DNA from: Mycoplana azooxidifex
GTDB taxonomy: Bacteria > Pseudomonadota > Alphaproteobacteria > Rhizobiales > Rhizobiaceae
Direction: 5' to 3'
DNA: 64,000 bases
NCBI RefSeq assembly: GCF_014196765.1
Contig: NZ_JACIEE010000002.1
Location: 556,616 to 620,615, forward strand
The translations under genes were made by a program, and so were the position numbers. This document shows positions 25,995-35,109 of this stretch, one piece after another; within the stretch, counting starts at the first letter, position 1, and every line of letters begins with the position of its first letter. Below the pieces are notes generated by a model. That model was not told the origin of the DNA, searched no databases, and saw only the letters and a program-made list of their open reading frames with translations.

Positions 25995-26384
25995 ATGAAG
26001 ACTGCCATCCCGCTGCTCGTCGGCGTCTGCGCAATTGCGCCGGCCGCATTTGCAATGGATGCAAGCATCCGCCGCCAGTTGTCGGAACTCGATCCCCAGA
26101 CCCGCCTCGAGCAGCGCTGCGACATGGAAGCGATGAGCCGCATCCGCAAGGCGAAGGAGGGCTACCAGCCCGACAAGGTGATCGCCTATTCGTTCGGCGA
26201 TCCGACGACGTCCGGCAACATGCTCAAGACCAAGGGCGCAGTCTTCCGCAGCAAGGGCGAATGGTACCGGCTCGCCTTCAGGTGCGAGACCTCGCCGGAT
26301 CATTTCGACGTCACCGCCTTCAAGTTCAAGATCGGCGACCTCGTGCCGCGCGACGCCTGGGACGAGCACTACCTGTACGATTGA
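25995..26384 (+). CDS. DUF930 family secreted protein
   Basis: 129 aa with a short signal peptide (IPLLVGVCAIAPAAFA). The mature part, with RLEQRCDMEAMSRI and YRLAFRCETSPDHFDVTAFKFKIG, matches the DUF930 family as I recall it from rhizobia. Two cysteines are spaced for a disulfide. The function of the family is unknown. The ATG lies ten bases after GGAG. It is divergent from the permease gene and convergent with the VOC gene. Confidence 0.85.
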   Translation: MKTAIPLLVGVCAIAPAAFAMDASIRRQLSELDPQTRLEQRCDMEAMSRIRKAKEGYQPDKVIAYSFGDPTTSGNMLKTKGAVFRSKGEWYRLAFRCETSPDHFDVTAFKFKIGDLVPRDAWDEHYLYD

Positions 26385-26433
26385 TGCGCCGGGGTAGCGG
26401 GCAACTGGCCCGGGAGCCTCAGTCCGAGAAGCC

Positions 26434-27312
26434 TCATGCCGACAGATTGAGGCCGATCCCCCAGGGATCGACCAGGGAGACCACGCCGCCCTGCCGCGTC
26501 GTTGCGATCTCCATCTTCTCGAGCCTTTCGACCGCCTGCTCCAGCCGGGCGGGCTCGGTGAAGCGGATCGTGTAGTCGGCAAGCCCGCTCATGGCCGGTT
26601 CGCGTTTGGCCGCCCCGCGCGAGTTCCAGACATTGGCCGCCACATGATGGTGGTACTTGCCGGAGGCGAAGAAGCTCGCGCCGGGATAGCGCGCCATCAG
26701 GTCGAGGCCGAGGACGTCGCGGAAGAAGGCGTCGGCCTGGGGAATGTCCGACACCTGCAGGTGGATGTGGCCCATGGCCGAATCCTCGGGAAGGCCGGTC
26801 CAGGCTTCGTCCCTGGGTGCTTCGTCGTAGAGCCGCTGCAGGTCGAGCGGCAGCGTCGCCATCTCGACCATGCCGTCCGGCTGGTAGTTCCAGTCCTCGC
26901 GGCTGCGGTCGCGGTAGACCTCGATGCCGTTGCCTTCCGGATCGTCCAGGTAGATCGCCTCGCTGACCAGGTGGTCGGAGGCGCCGGTCAACTGGACGCC
27001 GCCGTGGGCGGCATGGGCAAGCCAGCGCGAAAGCTCCCGGCGGTTCGGCACCAGGAAAGCGTTGTGGAACAGGCCCGGTGTGCGACGCGAGGCGCGGGCC
27101 GCCTTGCCGTCCGTCGACAGCGTCAGCAGCGGCCGGCCGCCGGCAGCCAGCGTCAGGCCCGACGGCGAGCGCTCCAGCACCGAAAGACCCATGATCTTCT
27201 GGTACCAGTCCGACATCATCGGCAGGTCCATCACGACGAGGTGCGCATGGTCGACGTGGGCCGGCATGTTGACGGCATGATTTGGCGAGGCGAGCGCCGT
27301 CTGTTCGGTCAT
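26434..27312 (-). CDS. VOC family protein, catechol 2,3-dioxygenase-like
   Basis: 292 aa made of two glyoxalase/VOC modules. Metal-ligand candidates are the histidine in HVDHAHLVVMDL, the histidine in MGHIHLQVSDIP, and the glutamate in DPEGNGIEVYRDR; the second module also shows KYHHHVAANVW. It resembles the CatE-type proteins of Bacillus. Extradiol cleavage is plausible but not proven, as no aromatic-degradation genes are adjacent. The start has GGAGAAGG upstream; the very long open frame upstream is not used. Confidence 0.87.
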   Translation of the reverse strand: MTEQTALASPNHAVNMPAHVDHAHLVVMDLPMMSDWYQKIMGLSVLERSPSGLTLAAGGRPLLTLSTDGKAARASRRTPGLFHNAFLVPNRRELSRWLAHAAHGGVQLTGASDHLVSEAIYLDDPEGNGIEVYRDRSREDWNYQPDGMVEMATLPLDLQRLYDEAPRDEAWTGLPEDSAMGHIHLQVSDIPQADAFFRDVLGLDLMARYPGASFFASGKYHHHVAANVWNSRGAAKREPAMSGLADYTIRFTEPARLEQAVERLEKMEIATTRQGGVVSLVDPWGIGLNLSA

Positions 27313-27526
27313 GGACCTTCTCCGCTTTGAATTCCGTCGTCTCGGCCCGGGCCGGCCTCCGGCTCCGGTTTCGGTGAAACCGATCTGCCGAAATATGGCT
27401 GCAGACGATCGTTCGGAATAGCTGGTGATTTGGCGAAATATTGTCAACATGGGGTTGACGGTGGAGCTGCTGCCCTCCGGCGACCGCATGCCGGCGGCCG
27501 GATTGGCGCAGTCCTTCAGTTTTGGC

Positions 27527-27540
27527 TTGATCCTCGTCAA
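27527..27540 (+). promoter_or_regulatory. Candidate FNR/FixK-type box upstream of the universal stress gene
   Basis: TTGAT-CCTC-GTCAA differs at one position from the TTGAT-N4-ATCAA anaerobox. It lies 61 bases before the UspA start codon, suitable for a class II site with transcription starting near 27575. This would place the stress cluster under oxygen-limitation control. Confidence 0.55.
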
Positions 27541-27601
27541 TGTCGCGTGCAGTCTCGGCATGCGACGTTTGCTCCACGATACGGAGAAAAGGGAGCCGGG
27601 C

Positions 27602-28012
27602 ATGTACAAGAAGATCATCGTTCCCGTGGCAATGGACCAGATGGAGCGTGGCGAGCAGATCCTGGGCAGGGCTGTCGGGCTACTGTCGGAGGGCGGCGAG
27701 GTCGTTCTGGTCAACGTCATCGAGATCGCCACCAGCTACATCTCGATCGAGTTTCCCGCCGGCATGGTCGAGATGGAGGTCAAGCAGGCCGAGGAGCGCC
27801 TCGCCCGCATGCGCGACAGGCTCGGCCTGAAGGCCACGATTGACATCCGCTACGGCGCCAGCGCCCGCGAAATTCTCGCTGCCGCCCAGGAACATGGCGC
27901 CGATCTCATCGTTGTTGCCTCGCATCGTCGGGGGCTGGCAAACTACCTGCTGGGCTCGACCGCCGACCGGGTCGTGCGGCATGCGCCGATTTCGGTGCTC
28001 GTCGATCGCTGA
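27602..28012 (+). CDS. Universal stress protein, UspA family
   Basis: 136 aa single-domain UspA protein. The N-terminal strand YKKIIVPVAMD and the C-terminal ATP-binding motif ASHRRGLANYLLGSTADRVVRHAPISVLV (G-x2-G-x9-G-S/T type) are clear, so it is probably an ATP-binding Usp. I start at ATG 27602 with GGAG upstream, not the long upstream frame that would cross the anaerobox. It heads a same-strand run with the DksA-like and hemolysin III genes, a grouping that suggests a stress response under low oxygen. Confidence 0.93.
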   Translation: MYKKIIVPVAMDQMERGEQILGRAVGLLSEGGEVVLVNVIEIATSYISIEFPAGMVEMEVKQAEERLARMRDRLGLKATIDIRYGASAREILAAAQEHGADLIVVASHRRGLANYLLGSTADRVVRHAPISVLVDR

Positions 28013-28090
28013 CGCCCCGACTGCCCGCCCGCGTCGAGGCAGGCATCCTGCCACGCCCGACGGACGGGATATTTCTGGAAAGGACTGCCC

Positions 28091-28411
28091 ATGCTGGATA
28101 CCGCACAATTCAAGGACAGGCTCCTCGGGCGCAAGCACGAACTCTACCGCCGCCTGCACAAGATCGAGGGCGACCTGGAGGCGACGCCCAATCCCGATGC
28201 CGAGGAGCGTGCGACCGAGCGCGAGAACGACGAGGTGCTGGAGGAGATCGGCAATACCGGCCTCGGCGAACTGGCTGCCATCGACGCTGCCCTCAATCGC
28301 ATCGAAGCCGGCACGTTCGGCATCTGCCCCAAGTGCGGAAATCCGATCTCGCCGGCGCGGCTCGCATCCGTTCCGCATGCGGCGCTGTGCGAGGAGTGCA
28401 TTCACCCGTAA
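28091..28411 (+). CDS. TraR/DksA family zinc finger protein
   Basis: 106 aa. An N-terminal coiled-coil-like helical region (residues ~1-75) precedes a four-cysteine zinc finger: CPKC and CEEC separated by 17 residues. It is shorter than DksA (~150 aa) and lacks a clear DxxDxA tip; the loop reads NPDAEERATERENDE. It may still bind the RNA polymerase secondary channel. AAAGGA precedes the ATG. It lies 78 bp after the UspA gene on the same strand. Confidence 0.9.
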   Translation: MLDTAQFKDRLLGRKHELYRRLHKIEGDLEATPNPDAEERATERENDEVLEEIGNTGLGELAAIDAALNRIEAGTFGICPKCGNPISPARLASVPHAALCEECIHP

Positions 28412-28644
28412 GATCTCGCCAAACCGTTACCGAGGTTACCAAACGTGAAGCCCCGGCGGCTTCCGCGGCGCACGTCGCCCTTGAAGGCTGCGCCCGCAAT
28501 TGGCACCATGGAATGCCCGCAACGTCTCGATGGGGCGCTCCCTTTCCGGGAGGGGAGTGGGGCAGCATGGCGCCGATGGTCCTGGCTCGCCGGACGCGCC
28601 TTCGAAACCTGACGTCGGCAAAGTACAGCGTGGAACGGGGTCGC

Positions 28645-29295
28645 ATGGAACTCGAAGGTATCCGATGGCACTACGACCGCCATGAACTGATCGCCGATGG
28701 CATCGTTCACGGGATCGGCGTCGTGCTTGCCCTCATCGGGGTCACCATCCTCATCTTCTACGCGACCGTCTGGACCACGAGCGGACAACTCGCCGCGGCC
28801 TGGATCTACGGCCTCGGACTGCTGATGTCGCTGGGCATTTCGTTCGCCTACAATCTCTGGCCCGCCTCGAAGGTGAAGTGGGTGCTGCGCCGCTTCGACC
28901 ATTCGGCGATCTTCATCCTGATCGCGGCGACCTATACGCCGTTTCTGCAGCGCGGGCTCGACGATCCCATGCTGGCGGGAATGCTGATCGCCGTCTGGCT
29001 GATCGCCGCCGCCGGTGTGGCGCTCAAGTTCCTGCTGCCGGGACGCTACGACCGGCTGGCGATCCTGCTCTATCTCGGCATGGGCTGGAGCGGCGTCATA
29101 GCCTCCGGGCCGCTGAGCGCGACACTGTCGGAAACGACGATCATGCTGATTTTCGCCGGCGGCCTCGTCTATTCGTTCGGCGTCGTCTTCTACGTCTGGC
29201 AGAGCCTGCGCTTCCAGAGCGCGATCTGGCACGGCTTCGTCGTCGCCGCAGCCGGCATCCACTATTCCGCGGTGCTGTCCTGCGTCAGCGCGTAA
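28645..29295 (+). CDS. Hemolysin III family membrane protein
   Basis: 216 aa with seven hydrophobic helices, as in the PAQR/HlyIII superfamily. The motif residues are visible: IADGIVHGIGVVLALIG at helix 1, RRFDHSAIFILIAATYTPFL in the middle, and the closing IWHGFVVAAAGIHYSAV with the paired histidines that bind zinc in this superfamily. The name is historical and haemolysis is not implied. I start at ATG 28645 after AACGGGG; an in-frame GTG 15 bases upstream is possible. Confidence 0.9.
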   Translation: MELEGIRWHYDRHELIADGIVHGIGVVLALIGVTILIFYATVWTTSGQLAAAWIYGLGLLMSLGISFAYNLWPASKVKWVLRRFDHSAIFILIAATYTPFLQRGLDDPMLAGMLIAVWLIAAAGVALKFLLPGRYDRLAILLYLGMGWSGVIASGPLSATLSETTIMLIFAGGLVYSFGVVFYVWQSLRFQSAIWHGFVVAAAGIHYSAVLSCVSA

Positions 29296-29323
29296 GCGGC
29301 TCGCCAAAGCGTGTCGCGCAAAA

Positions 29324-29908
29324 TCACAGGCCTGCCGGATAGCGCTCGCCCTTGAGCAGGATGACGAGATAGCGGCAGGGGTCTTTGCCGTCGTTGAGAA
29401 AGACGCAGTCGGCCGGCGCGCCGAGGGTCAGGCAGTCGCCGGCTTCCAGCCTGTGGACGGTCTCGCCTTCGGAAAAGGTCAGCACGCCGCAGCCGACGCG
29501 CAGCATCTGGCGCTGGAAGGTGAAGGCGGCGGCGGGGTAGGCGACCCGGGCACCGGGTGGCAACTCCACCTCGACCAGTTCCGCAGGCGCTGCGGCCGGC
29601 GAGACGTGGCGGCGGCGATAGCCGGTTTCCGGGTCGACCCAGACCGGCTGGTCGGCACGGCGTGCCAGGCGCTCCGGCCCGGCCTCGGCGCGCGCGATCA
29701 GCGTCGAGACGGAAAAGCCGAAGGCGCCGCACAGCCGTCCGAGCAGCGCTGCCGTCGGGCTGCTCTCGCCGCGCTCGACCTTGTGGATCATGGCGCGCGA
29801 GACGCCGGCGCGTTCGGACAGGTCTGTCAGCGACCAGCCGCGGCCCTCGCGCTCGGCGCGGACGCGCAGCCCTAGACTCTTGTCAAAGGCATCTGCTAAA
29901 ATGGACAT
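29324..29908 (-). CDS. XRE family regulator with cupin sensor domain
   Basis: 194 aa. The HTH domain spans about residues 13-70 (LGLRVRAEREGRGWSLTDLSERAGVSRAMIHKVERGESSPTAALLGRLCGAF). A cupin domain follows, with beta strands around VEVELPPGARVAYP and VHRLEAGDCLTLGAPADCVFLNDG. Such regulators usually control amino-acid or polyamine metabolism or a neighbouring acetyltransferase. The start codon has no ribosome binding site and is preceded by TATTGTTACGAT, which looks like a -10 region, so the message may be leaderless. It is divergent from a GNAT gene 41 bp away. Confidence 0.9.
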   Translation of the reverse strand: MSILADAFDKSLGLRVRAEREGRGWSLTDLSERAGVSRAMIHKVERGESSPTAALLGRLCGAFGFSVSTLIARAEAGPERLARRADQPVWVDPETGYRRRHVSPAAAPAELVEVELPPGARVAYPAAAFTFQRQMLRVGCGVLTFSEGETVHRLEAGDCLTLGAPADCVFLNDGKDPCRYLVILLKGERYPAGL

Positions 29909-29949
29909 ATCGTAACAATAGTGGACGGACGATCATGAGGCAAGCGACG

Positions 29950-30471
29950 ATGGAACAGGCGGCGCTCATCCGCGATGCGCGCGAAGACGACATGGGCGCG
30001 GTCATGGAGATCTACAACGACGCCGTCGCCAACACGACCGCCATCTGGAACGACGAACAGGTCGACCTGGAAAACCGGCTCGACTGGTTCCGCACCCGTC
30101 GTGCGCGCGGCTTCCCGGTGCTGGTCGCCGAATTTGAGGGCAGGGTGGCCGGCTATGCCTCCTATGGCGACTGGCGCGCCTTCGACGGCTACCGCCACAC
30201 CGCCGAACATTCGATCTACGTGCACCGGGACGTGCGCGGCAGGGGCATCGGCCACACGCTGCTCGAAAGCCTGATCGGCCGCGCGAAGGATGCCGGCGTC
30301 CACGTCATGATCGCCGGCATCGAGGCCGAAAACGCAGCCTCGATCCGCCTGCACGAAAGCTTCGGCTTTCGCGTCGTCGGCCGGTTCGAGGAGGTCGGCA
30401 CCAAGTTCGGCCGCTGGCTCGACCTGACCTGCATGGAACTCTGCCTCAAGCGCCAGAAAAACGTTGCATGA
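29950..30471 (+). CDS. GNAT acetyltransferase, phosphinothricin acetyltransferase-like
   Basis: 173 aa. The opening IRDAREDDMGAVMEIYNDAVANTTAIWN, the middle SYGDWRAFDGYRHTAEHSIYVHRDVRGRGIGHTLLESLI (acetyl-CoA motif RGRGIG) and the closing ENAASIRLHESFGFRVVGRFEEVGTKFGRWLDLTCMEL match the Pat/MddA group, which acetylates amino-acid analogues such as phosphinothricin or methionine sulfoximine. I prefer ATG 29950 (GAGG nine bases upstream); ATG 29935 is also possible. It is divergent from an XRE-cupin regulator that probably controls it. Confidence 0.92.
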   Translation: MEQAALIRDAREDDMGAVMEIYNDAVANTTAIWNDEQVDLENRLDWFRTRRARGFPVLVAEFEGRVAGYASYGDWRAFDGYRHTAEHSIYVHRDVRGRGIGHTLLESLIGRAKDAGVHVMIAGIEAENAASIRLHESFGFRVVGRFEEVGTKFGRWLDLTCMELCLKRQKNVA

Positions 30472-30824
30472 CAATGCCTTGAGTGGATCGGGCGAATCTT
30501 AGTCTGATCTCCGGGAGAAGCGTTGGCCCGACTGGGCAGCGGCGGACGCGCTGCCGACTGGAATCGGATTTTCAGCCGCCGCCGCCAAGTGTTTAATTTT
30601 CCAGGACTTTTTTGAGTCTGCGTGGGCGGGCGGCGGGGCAAATTACAGGGGCAATCGCCCATGGCAAGTCCCCCTCTGCCCTGCCGGGCATCTCCCCCAC
30701 AAGGGGGGAGAAAACCGGGGGCGCCCGTCTGCTCAAATCAAGCCTCGGCGGTGCATCCAGGTTAAGCCCTCCCCCTTGTGGGGAGGGTGGGGAGGGGCCT
30801 TCGTCTGCACGCGACGGCCCCGAA
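30472..30824. other. Intergenic region with a family B repeat
   Basis: About 350 bp. The first ~190 bp shows nothing recognisable and the rest is a family B repeat. No gene seen. Confidence 0.55.
30669..30801. repeat. Palindromic intergenic repeat, family B
   Basis: A complete copy: CCCCTCTGCCCTGCCGGGCA, CTCCCCCACAAGGGGGGAG, a variable middle, then GGTTAAGCCCTCCCCCTTGT and GGGGAGGGTGGGGAGGGG. Confidence 0.85.
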
Positions 30825-31232
30825 CTACTGCTCCTCGAAGGACAGCGCCACGCCGTTCATGCAGTAGCGCAGCCCGGCCGGCGGCGGGCCGTCGGGGAAG
30901 ACGTGGCCGAGATGGGCGTCGCAGTCGGCGCAGCGGATTTCCACGCGGTTCATGCCGTAGGACTGGTCGCGATGGTTGGTGACGGCATCAGGCGCGATCG
31001 GCTGGGTGAAGCTCGGCCAGCCGGTCCCGGAATCGAACTTCGCCTCCGAACTGTAGAGCGGGCGATCGCAGCAGATGCAGCGATAGGTGCCGCTCTTGGA
31101 ACTGTCGAAGTCCGGGCTGGAAAACGCCCGCTCGGTCCCGTGCTGCCGGGTGATCCGGTACTGCTCGGGCGTCAGGATCTGCCGCCATTCCTCGTCCGTC
31201 TTGAAAACCTTCAGCGTCGCATTGTCGGTCAT
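30825..31232 (-). CDS. msrB: Peptide-methionine (R)-S-oxide reductase
   Basis: Repairs oxidised methionine (R isomer) in proteins using thioredoxin-type reductants. 135 aa, a stand-alone cytoplasmic MsrB. The structural zinc cysteines are C52 and C55 (CICC) and C101 and C104 (CADC). The catalytic cysteine is C124 in [10 protein letters not shown], and [10 protein letters not shown] and [10 protein letters not shown] are the family signatures. AAGGAGG precedes the ATG. It is monocistronic and divergent from vapBC. Confidence 0.97.
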   Translation of the reverse strand: MTDNATLKVFKTDEEWRQILTPEQYRITRQHGTERAFSSPDFDSSKSGTYRCICCDRPLYSSEAKFDSGTGWPSFTQPIAPDAVTNHRDQSYGMNRVEIRCADCDAHLGHVFPDGPPPAGLRYCMNGVALSFEEQ

Positions 31233-31355
31233 GGGAGCCTCCTTTGCGTCCACATGTAGGGCCCGGCAGGGCCGAATGCAATTAAGGGAGGAGTTGCGTA
31301 GACAGCGTCTTCGATCTATCTTCCAGTATGGAGGAATAATGAGAGGAAAGGTGGA

Positions 31356-31610
31356 ATGCCGCTGAACATCAAGGACGAGACCACGCACGAACTTGCGCGG
31401 CAACTGGCCGAACGGACGGGTGAATCCCTGACGCGGGCCGTCCGCCATGCGCTGGAGGAGAAACTGGCGCGGCTTCGTGCCGAGAAGCCCGCGCCCCGAC
31501 TGGCGGACCAGCTCGACCGGATTGCGCTGGACTGCGCTGCCCTGCCGGTGCTCGACCGGCGTTCGCCGGAAGACATCATCGGCTATGACGAGGATGGCCT
31601 GCCGCAATGA
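31356..31610 (+). CDS. vapB: Type II antitoxin VapB (PSK-type RHH)
   Basis: 84 aa. The N-terminal [40 protein letters not shown] pattern is the Rv0623-type antitoxin domain, a ribbon-helix-helix variant. The C-terminal ~30 residues form the toxin-wrapping tail ([15 protein letters not shown]). A purine-rich ribosome binding site (GAGGAAAGGTGG) precedes the ATG. The stop overlaps the VapC start by four bases (ATGA). Confidence 0.92.
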   Translation: MPLNIKDETTHELARQLAERTGESLTRAVRHALEEKLARLRAEKPAPRLADQLDRIALDCAALPVLDRRSPEDIIGYDEDGLPQ

Positions 31611-32002
31611 TCGTGCTCGATACGTCCGCGATCGTCGCCATTCTCTCGGATGAACCCGAACGGCGCGCCTTCAACGAGATCATCGAGCGCACGCCGGTCC
31701 GCTGCATCAGTGCTGCGTCCCTGCTCGAGACGAAGATGGTGCTGTTCGCCCGCTTCGGCCCGCAGGCGTCGAATGCCGTCGATGCCTTCATCATGCATGC
31801 AGCCATCAGGATCGAGCCCGTCAGCGCGGAGACGGCGGAGATCGCTTTCGACGCCTTCCGCCGCTTCGGCCGCGGAAGCGGCCATCCGGCGAAGCTGAAC
31901 TATGGCGATTGCTTCTCCTATGCGCTCGCCCGGGAAAAACGGGCGCCTCTGCTTTTCAAAGGTGGCGATTTCGGCCATACCGACATAGAACCTGCGCACT
32001 GA
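31607..32002 (+). CDS. vapC: Type II toxin VapC (PIN-domain ribonuclease)
   Basis: 131 aa PIN-domain RNase. The conserved acidic metal-binding residues are present: D5 in [14 protein letters not shown]41 in [11 protein letters not shown]101 in [12 protein letters not shown] and D121 in FKGGDF. VapC toxins cut tRNA or rRNA when the antitoxin is lost. It is translationally coupled to vapB. It looks intact and there is no sign of decay. Confidence 0.94.
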   Translation: MIVLDTSAIVAILSDEPERRAFNEIIERTPVRCISAASLLETKMVLFARFGPQASNAVDAFIMHAAIRIEPVSAETAEIAFDAFRRFGRGSGHPAKLNYGDCFSYALAREKRAPLLFKGGDFGHTDIEPAH

Positions 32003-32134
32003 CGGGGCCGGCGACTCGGCGCATCCGTCCTGCCGGCAACTGTCCGGCAAAAAGGGTGCGCCGGTCAGTCGGGGAGAGCGCACAGTCTCCGGTTCCGGCC
32101 GGGCACGAAGCAGGGCATCGACGAGGGAGGGGGC

Positions 32135-34696
32135 ATGCAGACGGACACAATGGCCATGACGTTCGTCGCCTTCTGCCTGCCGTTTCTCGGCGCGGCCCTG
32201 GCCCCGGTCCTGACGCGTTTCCTCGGCCACAACGCCGCCTGGCCGTTGGCGCTCTTTCCGGCGGCGATCTTCCTGCATTTTTCCGGCTTCCTTTCCGAAA
32301 TCGCAGCCGGCGGCGTCGTCACCGGCGGCTATGCCTGGGTGCCTTCCTACAATGTCAGCTTCTCCTGGCTGATAGACGGCCTGTCGCTCACCTTCCTGCT
32401 GCTCATTTCCGGCATCGGCACGCTGATCGTCCTCTATTCCGGCGGCTACCTGAAGGGCCATCCCCACCAGGGGCGCTTCTTCTCCTTCATCCTGATGTTC
32501 ATGGGCGCGATGCTCGGCCTCGTCGCCTGCGACAGCTTCCTGATGCTGTTCGTGTTCTGGGAGCTGACCTCGATCACCTCGTTCCTGCTGATCGGCTTCG
32601 ACCATGCCCGCGAGGCAGCGCGCCGGGCGGCGCTGCAGGCGCTCGTCGTCACCGGCGGCGGCGGGCTGTTCCTGCTCGCCGGCCTGCTGGTGCTGTGGAA
32701 CGTCACCGGCGTCACGCAGCTGTCGCTGCTGCTCTCCTTTGGCGAGGAGGTGCGCGCCAGCCCCTTCTATGCCGCGATCCTCGTGCTGGTGCTCGGCGGC
32801 GCCTTCACCAAGTCCGCGCAGTTCCCGTTCCATTTCTGGCTGCCGAACGCGATGGAGGCGCCGACGCCGGTTTCCGCCTACCTGCATTCGGCGACCATGG
32901 TGAAGGCCGGCGTCTATCTGCTGATGCGGCTCAATCCGGTGCTCGGCGGAACCACCCCGTGGGCGACGATCCTGCCGGCCTTCGGCGGGCTGACGCTCCT
33001 GGTCGGCGGCGTGCTGGCGATCCGCCAGACCGACCTGAAGCTGATGCTCGCCTATACCACCGTCGCCTCGCTCGGCCTGCTGGTGATGCTGACCGGGTTC
33101 GGCTCCGAGCATGCGGCGGCGGCCGCAGCCCTCTACCTGGTGGCCCATTCGCTGTTCAAGGGCGCGCTCTTCATGGTCGCAGGTGCGATCGACCACGAGA
33201 CGGGAACGCGCGACGTCACCCGCCTCGGCGGTCTCGCCCGGCTGATGCCGGTGACCTTCGTCACGGCCCTGCTCGCGGCGCTCTCGATGGGCGGCCTGCC
33301 GCCCTTCTTCGGCTTCCTGGCCAAGGAGGAGGTCTATGCGGCGCTCGCGGGCGGCAATCTCCGGGCGGTCGCCTTCACCTTGGCCGCCGTCATCGGCAAC
33401 GCGATGGTGTTCGCCGCTGCCTTCGCGGTCGCGCTGAAGCCCTTCCTCGGCCCTCGCGTCGAGACGCCGAAGGCGCCGCACGAAGCGCCGTTGCTGCTCT
33501 GGCTCGGCCCGGTGGTGCTGGCCGTCCTCGGTCTCGGCGCCGGCCTCCTGTCCCACGTCGTCCATCCGCTCGTCTCCTCGCCGCTTGCCGCCGCCATCGC
33601 CGGCCGGCCGGAGACGGTGACGATCTCCGCCATGCCGCATGCCGGCCTGCCGCTGCTTTTGTCGGCGGTCACCATCGCGCTCGGGATCGGCACATACCTG
33701 CTGCTCGACCGTGCACGCACTGCGGCCGCCCGACTGCTGGAGGATATCGGCTGGGGGCCGGACCGCGGCTTCGACCAGTTCATGGCCGGGCTCGTCCGTT
33801 TCTCCCACCGCCTGACGCGCCTGTTGCAGCCGGGGCTGATGGAAGCCTATCTCACGGTGACCTTCGTTATCGTGGCGCTGGCGCTCCTCGTTCCGCTCGC
33901 CTGGTACGGCGAATGGCCGCGGCTGCCGATCTGGCCGGCCGATGCGCAGTTCCACGAACTCGCCGTCATGGCGCTGGCGCTCGCCGGCGTGTTCGGCGTG
34001 CTTGCGGCGCAGAACCGGCTGAACGCGATCCTGGCACTCGGCATCCAGGGCTTCGCCGTCGCCCTGCTGTTCCTGCTCTTCGGCGCGCCGGACCTGTCCT
34101 TCACCCAGTTCATGGTCGAGACGCTTTCGGTCGTCATCCTGGCGCTCGTCATGACAAGGCTGCGCCTGCAGCCACGCGATGCCCGGCCGCTGGCGCAGAG
34201 GCTGCCCGACGCGGCGATCGCGATCGCCTGCGGCCTCGGCTTCTCGCTCTATCTGCTGAAGGTGACGCAGGGCCGCTTCGATCCGGTCCTGACCGAGTTC
34301 TTCGACCTCTATTCCAAGTCGATCGCCCACGGCGCCAATGTCGTCAACGTCATCATCGTCGATTTCCGCGGCACCGACACGCTGGGCGAGATCGCCGTCG
34401 TCATGACCACCGGGCTTGCCATCCTGTCGCTGATCCGCATCCGTAAGGGTGCGGCCGGCCCGGCGATGGCCGGCGGAGATGGCAAGGCGATTGCGTATGG
34501 CAATTCCCCCTCTGGCCTGCCGGCCATCTCCCCCACAAGGGGGGAGAACCCCCGAGGCACCCGTCTGCGCAACGTGTCCTCCGGCGAAGCGGCCGGGTTA
34601 AGCCCTCCCCCTCGTGGGGAGGGTGGGGAGGGGTCTTCACGCATACGCGGCGACGCGGGCGCGGATGTGCGCACCGGAAGGGAGCGGCAGCCGTGA
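32135..34696 (+). CDS. mrpA: Mrp/Pha cation-proton antiporter subunit A
   Basis: 853 aa, the largest membrane subunit of the seven-protein Na+(K+)/H+ antiporter and related to NuoL. The NuoL-like bundle includes [58 protein letters not shown] and [17 protein letters not shown]. The C-terminal DUF4040/MrpB-like helices end near IRIRKG at residue ~770. The last ~80 residues (from [16 protein letters not shown] onward) are a family B repeat read in frame, a non-native tail. GGGAGGGGG precedes the ATG. The stop overlaps the mrpB GTG start. Rhizobial orthologues (pha) support pH adaptation. Confidence 0.95.
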   Translation: MQTDTMAMTFVAFCLPFLGAALAPVLTRFLGHNAAWPLALFPAAIFLHFSGFLSEIAAGGVVTGGYAWVPSYNVSFSWLIDGLSLTFLLLISGIGTLIVLYSGGYLKGHPHQGRFFSFILMFMGAMLGLVACDSFLMLFVFWELTSITSFLLIGFDHAREAARRAALQALVVTGGGGLFLLAGLLVLWNVTGVTQLSLLLSFGEEVRASPFYAAILVLVLGGAFTKSAQFPFHFWLPNAMEAPTPVSAYLHSATMVKAGVYLLMRLNPVLGGTTPWATILPAFGGLTLLVGGVLAIRQTDLKLMLAYTTVASLGLLVMLTGFGSEHAAAAAALYLVAHSLFKGALFMVAGAIDHETGTRDVTRLGGLARLMPVTFVTALLAALSMGGLPPFFGFLAKEEVYAALAGGNLRAVAFTLAAVIGNAMVFAAAFAVALKPFLGPRVETPKAPHEAPLLLWLGPVVLAVLGLGAGLLSHVVHPLVSSPLAAAIAGRPETVTISAMPHAGLPLLLSAVTIALGIGTYLLLDRARTAAARLLEDIGWGPDRGFDQFMAGLVRFSHRLTRLLQPGLMEAYLTVTFVIVALALLVPLAWYGEWPRLPIWPADAQFHELAVMALALAGVFGVLAAQNRLNAILALGIQGFAVALLFLLFGAPDLSFTQFMVETLSVVILALVMTRLRLQPRDARPLAQRLPDAAIAIACGLGFSLYLLKVTQGRFDPVLTEFFDLYSKSIAHGANVVNVIIVDFRGTDTLGEIAVVMTTGLAILSLIRIRKGAAGPAMAGGDGKAIAYGNSPSGLPAISPTRGENPRGTRLRNVSSGEAAGLSPPPRGEGGEGSSRIRGDAGADVRTGRERQP
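34505..34637. repeat. Palindromic repeat, family B, lying inside mrpA
   Basis: A complete copy with the standard left and right modules. Unlike the other copies it is not intergenic: it is read in frame at the 3' end of mrpA and encodes most of that protein's tail. Confidence 0.9.
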
Positions 34697-35109
34697 ACAC
34701 CGTCATCTTCCGCACGCTCGCCCCGTTCCTCACCGCGCTGATGCTGCTCTTCTCCGTGTTCGTGCTCCTGCGCGGACACAACGAACCGGGCGGCGGCTTC
34801 ATCGGCGGGCTGATCGCAGCCTCGGCACTGGCGATCTACGGCATCGCCCGCGGCATCCGCCCGGTGCGCGAGGCGCTGTGGTTCCATCCGATGACGATCG
34901 CCGCCTTCGGCCTGCTGCTCGCCTGCATCGCCGGCCTCGTGTCGATCTTCGCCGCCGTTCCCTTCATGACCGGCCTGTGGATCTATCCGGGCCTGTTCGG
35001 CATCGTCGTGCCGCTATCGACGGTGATGCTGTTCGATTTCGGCGTCTACCTGGTCGTCGTCGGCGCCGTCACCTCGATCGCGCTGGCGCTGGAAAGGGAG
35101 GACATCTGA
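34693..35109 (+). CDS. mrpB: Mrp/Pha antiporter subunit B
   Basis: 138 aa with four transmembrane helices. The N-terminal [41 protein letters not shown] is the MnhB signature, and [24 protein letters not shown] closes the domain. It starts with GTG overlapping the mrpA stop (GTGA) and ends in TGATG, sharing one base with mrpC. It is part of the antiporter complex in the inner membrane. Confidence 0.95.
   Translation: MNTVIFRTLAPFLTALMLLFSVFVLLRGHNEPGGGFIGGLIAASALAIYGIARGIRPVREALWFHPMTIAAFGLLLACIAGLVSIFAAVPFMTGLWIYPGLFGIVVPLSTVMLFDFGVYLVVVGAVTSIALALEREDI

Noticed and set aside
31583-34330. A 915-codon minus-strand frame across vapC and mrpA
   Set aside because: Antisense shadow of the GC-rich mrpA gene; the product is a run of Arg, Glu, Gln and His residues with no recognisable domain.
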